DNA of 16,604 bases, taken from NCBI GenBank assembly GCA_023410675.1, contig JAEYPM010000012.1, positions 1 through 16,604 of the forward strand, written 5' to 3'. The position numbers and the translations under genes were made by a program. Below, one piece after another: positions 15,009-16,604 of the stretch; position 1 is the stretch's first letter, and the number at the start of each line of letters is the position of its first letter. The notes under the pieces are model-generated. The model had not been told where the DNA came from and did not search any database. It saw only the letters and a list, made by a program, of their open reading frames with translations. The stretch is from Bacillota bacterium. Its GTDB lineage: Bacteria > Bacillota > Clostridia > Lachnospirales > Cellulosilyticaceae.

Positions 15009-16476
15009 ACTAGCCATATTTTTTTTGGCACTAATCATTGGGATAAAAATATTGGATGTTGATAGGACAATTGGAACTATAGCACTCACTGCCACAGTAG
15101 CATTGCCACATTGGTGGACTTTTCTCAAAAACCGTACGAAGAAATGGTGGGCACTTATTCCTGCTTGGCTTGTACCTATTCATGCGTTGTTGATTATCAA
15201 AACTGAGGGGACATTAAATGAAATTATTTCTACTGTTGTCTTATTATTGTTTGCATTGCCATTTTCTATCATCTACATAACTAAAATAAGACATAGGCTT
15301 AATAAGCTAAATGTTGTTATCCATAGCCTCATGGGTATATTTTTAGTATTGGGTTTTCCTATCATATATTTAGTAGCATGTATGCTAACGCCGTATTCAG
15401 GGATAGCACGTAATATTACTTATGGTGGTGCTTATGTAGGGGATGCAAAACATTTTCCATACCGCACAGCAGAGAATAAATCCCCTGTTTATACTTTTAA
15501 TACTTTAGATAAGAGTGAGGAACCTAATTTATCCAATAACTATTTAGAAATTGTCAAAGATTTAAAACTAGGTGACTATGAGTCTTTTGAAGACTTTCTT
15601 CAAAGCAATGATGCCACATCGTTTTTAGTCATTAAAGATGATACACTTTTATATGAATGGTATGGTAATGGCTGTGACGAGAAGAGTCTGATGACAAGCT
15701 TTTCAGTTGCTAAATCTTTTGTATCAGCTTTAATTGGATTTGCTATTGAGGATGGTTCTATAAAGTCAGTTGATGATCCTATAACAGATTACATCCCCGA
15801 GCTTTTATAAAGGGACAGCCGTTTTAAAGACATTACGATAAAGCATTTGTTAAATATGACCTCGGGCATTCATTATGTTAAAGATGGCACGCCATGGGGG
15901 GATGATATGCTCACCTATTATGCTATTGATATGCGCAAATCTGCTTTATCAGCTAAAATAGATAAACCTCCTAATGAAGAATTTTTGTACAACAACTATA
16001 ATCCTTTGTTACTTGGGCTCATTATTGAACGAACTACAGGAAAGAAAGTCACAGAATATCTTGAAGAAAAAATCTGGTATCCACTGGGTATGGAAGCTCC
16101 TTGCACATGGAGTATGGATAGTGAGCAGTCTGGTTTTGAAAAAATGCAGGTTGGTATCAATGCAAGAGCCATCGATTATGCTAAGTTTGGTAGGCTTTAC
16201 CTTAATAAGGGGAACTGGAATGGTAAGCAGTTACTCAGTGAGAAGTGGGTTGAAGAATCTACTCATATTGATCCGAGAACAGCTGTGGATGACGATTATA
16301 AGTATTTTTGGTGGATCAATGAAAATGGATATTGTGCAAAAGGAGCCTTTGGTCAATACATCTATATTTATCCTAAGGAAAATATGATTATATTACGTTT
16401 CGGGACAAAGAATGACTTAGGTGATGTATGGGGAACAATCTTTGATAAAATAGCTAAGAGCATGAATGAGTCATAA
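14983..16476 (+). pseudogene. Membrane-anchored CubicO/beta-lactamase-family serine hydrolase, interrupted by one stop codon
   Basis: One gene of 497 codons broken by a single TAA at 15808-15810. The frame on both sides is the same and the protein continues as IPELL-stop-RDSRFKDITIKHLLNMTSGIHY, exactly the expected family sequence. The N-terminus (about 1-135) holds about four membrane segments. The catalytic domain follows, with SVAK (241-244, nucleophile S and base K), a YNN motif at about 336-338 (FLYNNYNPLLLG) and KGAFGQYIYIYP near the end in place of the KTG/HxG box. All active-site motifs are intact, so only the stop codon disables the gene. The start is TTG behind GGAGG (14971-14975), overlapping the truncated regulator. 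The family includes peptidases, esterases and penicillin-binding-like enzymes, and the substrate is not predictable. The two parts can be mistaken for two genes. Confidence 0.85.
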
Positions 16477-16490
16477 TAAGATTAGACCCC

Positions 16491-16506
16491 AAAAACAGGT
16501 GTTTTT
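16491..16506 (+). terminator. Possible weak terminator after the hydrolase
   Basis: AAAAAC (16491-16496) pairs with GTTTTT (16501-16506) around the loop AGGT. The stem is almost only A-T, so it would be a weak terminator. Nothing else is visible from here to the window end at 16604. Confidence 0.25.
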
Positions 16507-16604
16507 AAAGTCCTAAATTTAGAAATCTCATATACAATTTTAATCACATCAGTGAAATTATCAATAAATGTATATAAGTATGTCTTTAAAATGCAATTAA
16601 AACC

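Noticed and set aside
15811..15825. AGGGACAGCCG as a fourth copy of the GGGACAG repeat
   Set aside because: It is coding sequence for the conserved RDSRF part of the hydrolase and lacks the TTAAT part of the core.
1..16604. CRISPR array, tRNA, rRNA, transposase or integrase
   Set aside because: No regularly spaced repeats, RNA-gene sequence or recombinase protein was found on either strand.

Overview
The window is AT-rich, with strong AGGAGG-type ribosome sites, some GTG and TTG starts, an anaerobe-type reverse rubrerythrin and a stalk-domain secreted protein. This points to a low-GC Gram-positive anaerobe of the Clostridia. I cannot name the genus from the sequence.

Region 1 (1-10,974, all plus strand) is a Ter (tellurite-resistance/stress) gene cluster. 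It opens inside a P-type Ca2+-transporting ATPase of the plasma-membrane (P2B) kind. A canonical TerD follows, then an AIM24/TIGR00266 protein, a divergent TerD with an insertion, and another canonical TerD. Next is a 400-residue protein that joins a beta-helix-like N-terminus to a degenerate TerD domain. Five enzyme genes come after it: a citrate-lyase-beta/HpcH-type lyase, an ATP-grasp ligase, a phosphoribosyltransferase with a TRSP domain, a StiP/PRTase-like protein with a C-terminal Pelota-type RNA-binding domain, and a HAD phosphatase. This gene set matches the Ter-linked biosynthetic module that comparative genomics predicts to make a nucleoside-like metabolite. The product is not known. 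The likely link is calcium: the ATPase moves Ca2+, TerD domains bind it, and the enzymes respond in the same stress programme. No TerC, TerB or TelA gene lies in the window.

Region 2 (10,975-11,810) is a single-gene unit. A strong intrinsic terminator ends the Ter cluster. A good promoter follows, with a Fur/PerR-type operator just downstream of its -10, then a reverse rubrerythrin (peroxide reduction) and a perfect-stem terminator.

Region 3 (11,868-16,476) holds accessory genes in decay. They are a minus-strand SAM methyltransferase broken by a frameshift, a gene-poor stretch, a secreted stalk-domain protein, a small unknown protein, a YafY/YobV-type HTH-WYL regulator that has lost its C-terminal third, and a membrane-anchored CubicO-type serine hydrolase interrupted by one in-frame stop codon.

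The most interesting parts are the TerD fusion protein, the stem-loop in front of the AIM24 gene, the whole Ter biosynthetic module with two consecutive PRTase-like proteins, and the Fur/PerR-like control of rubrerythrin.
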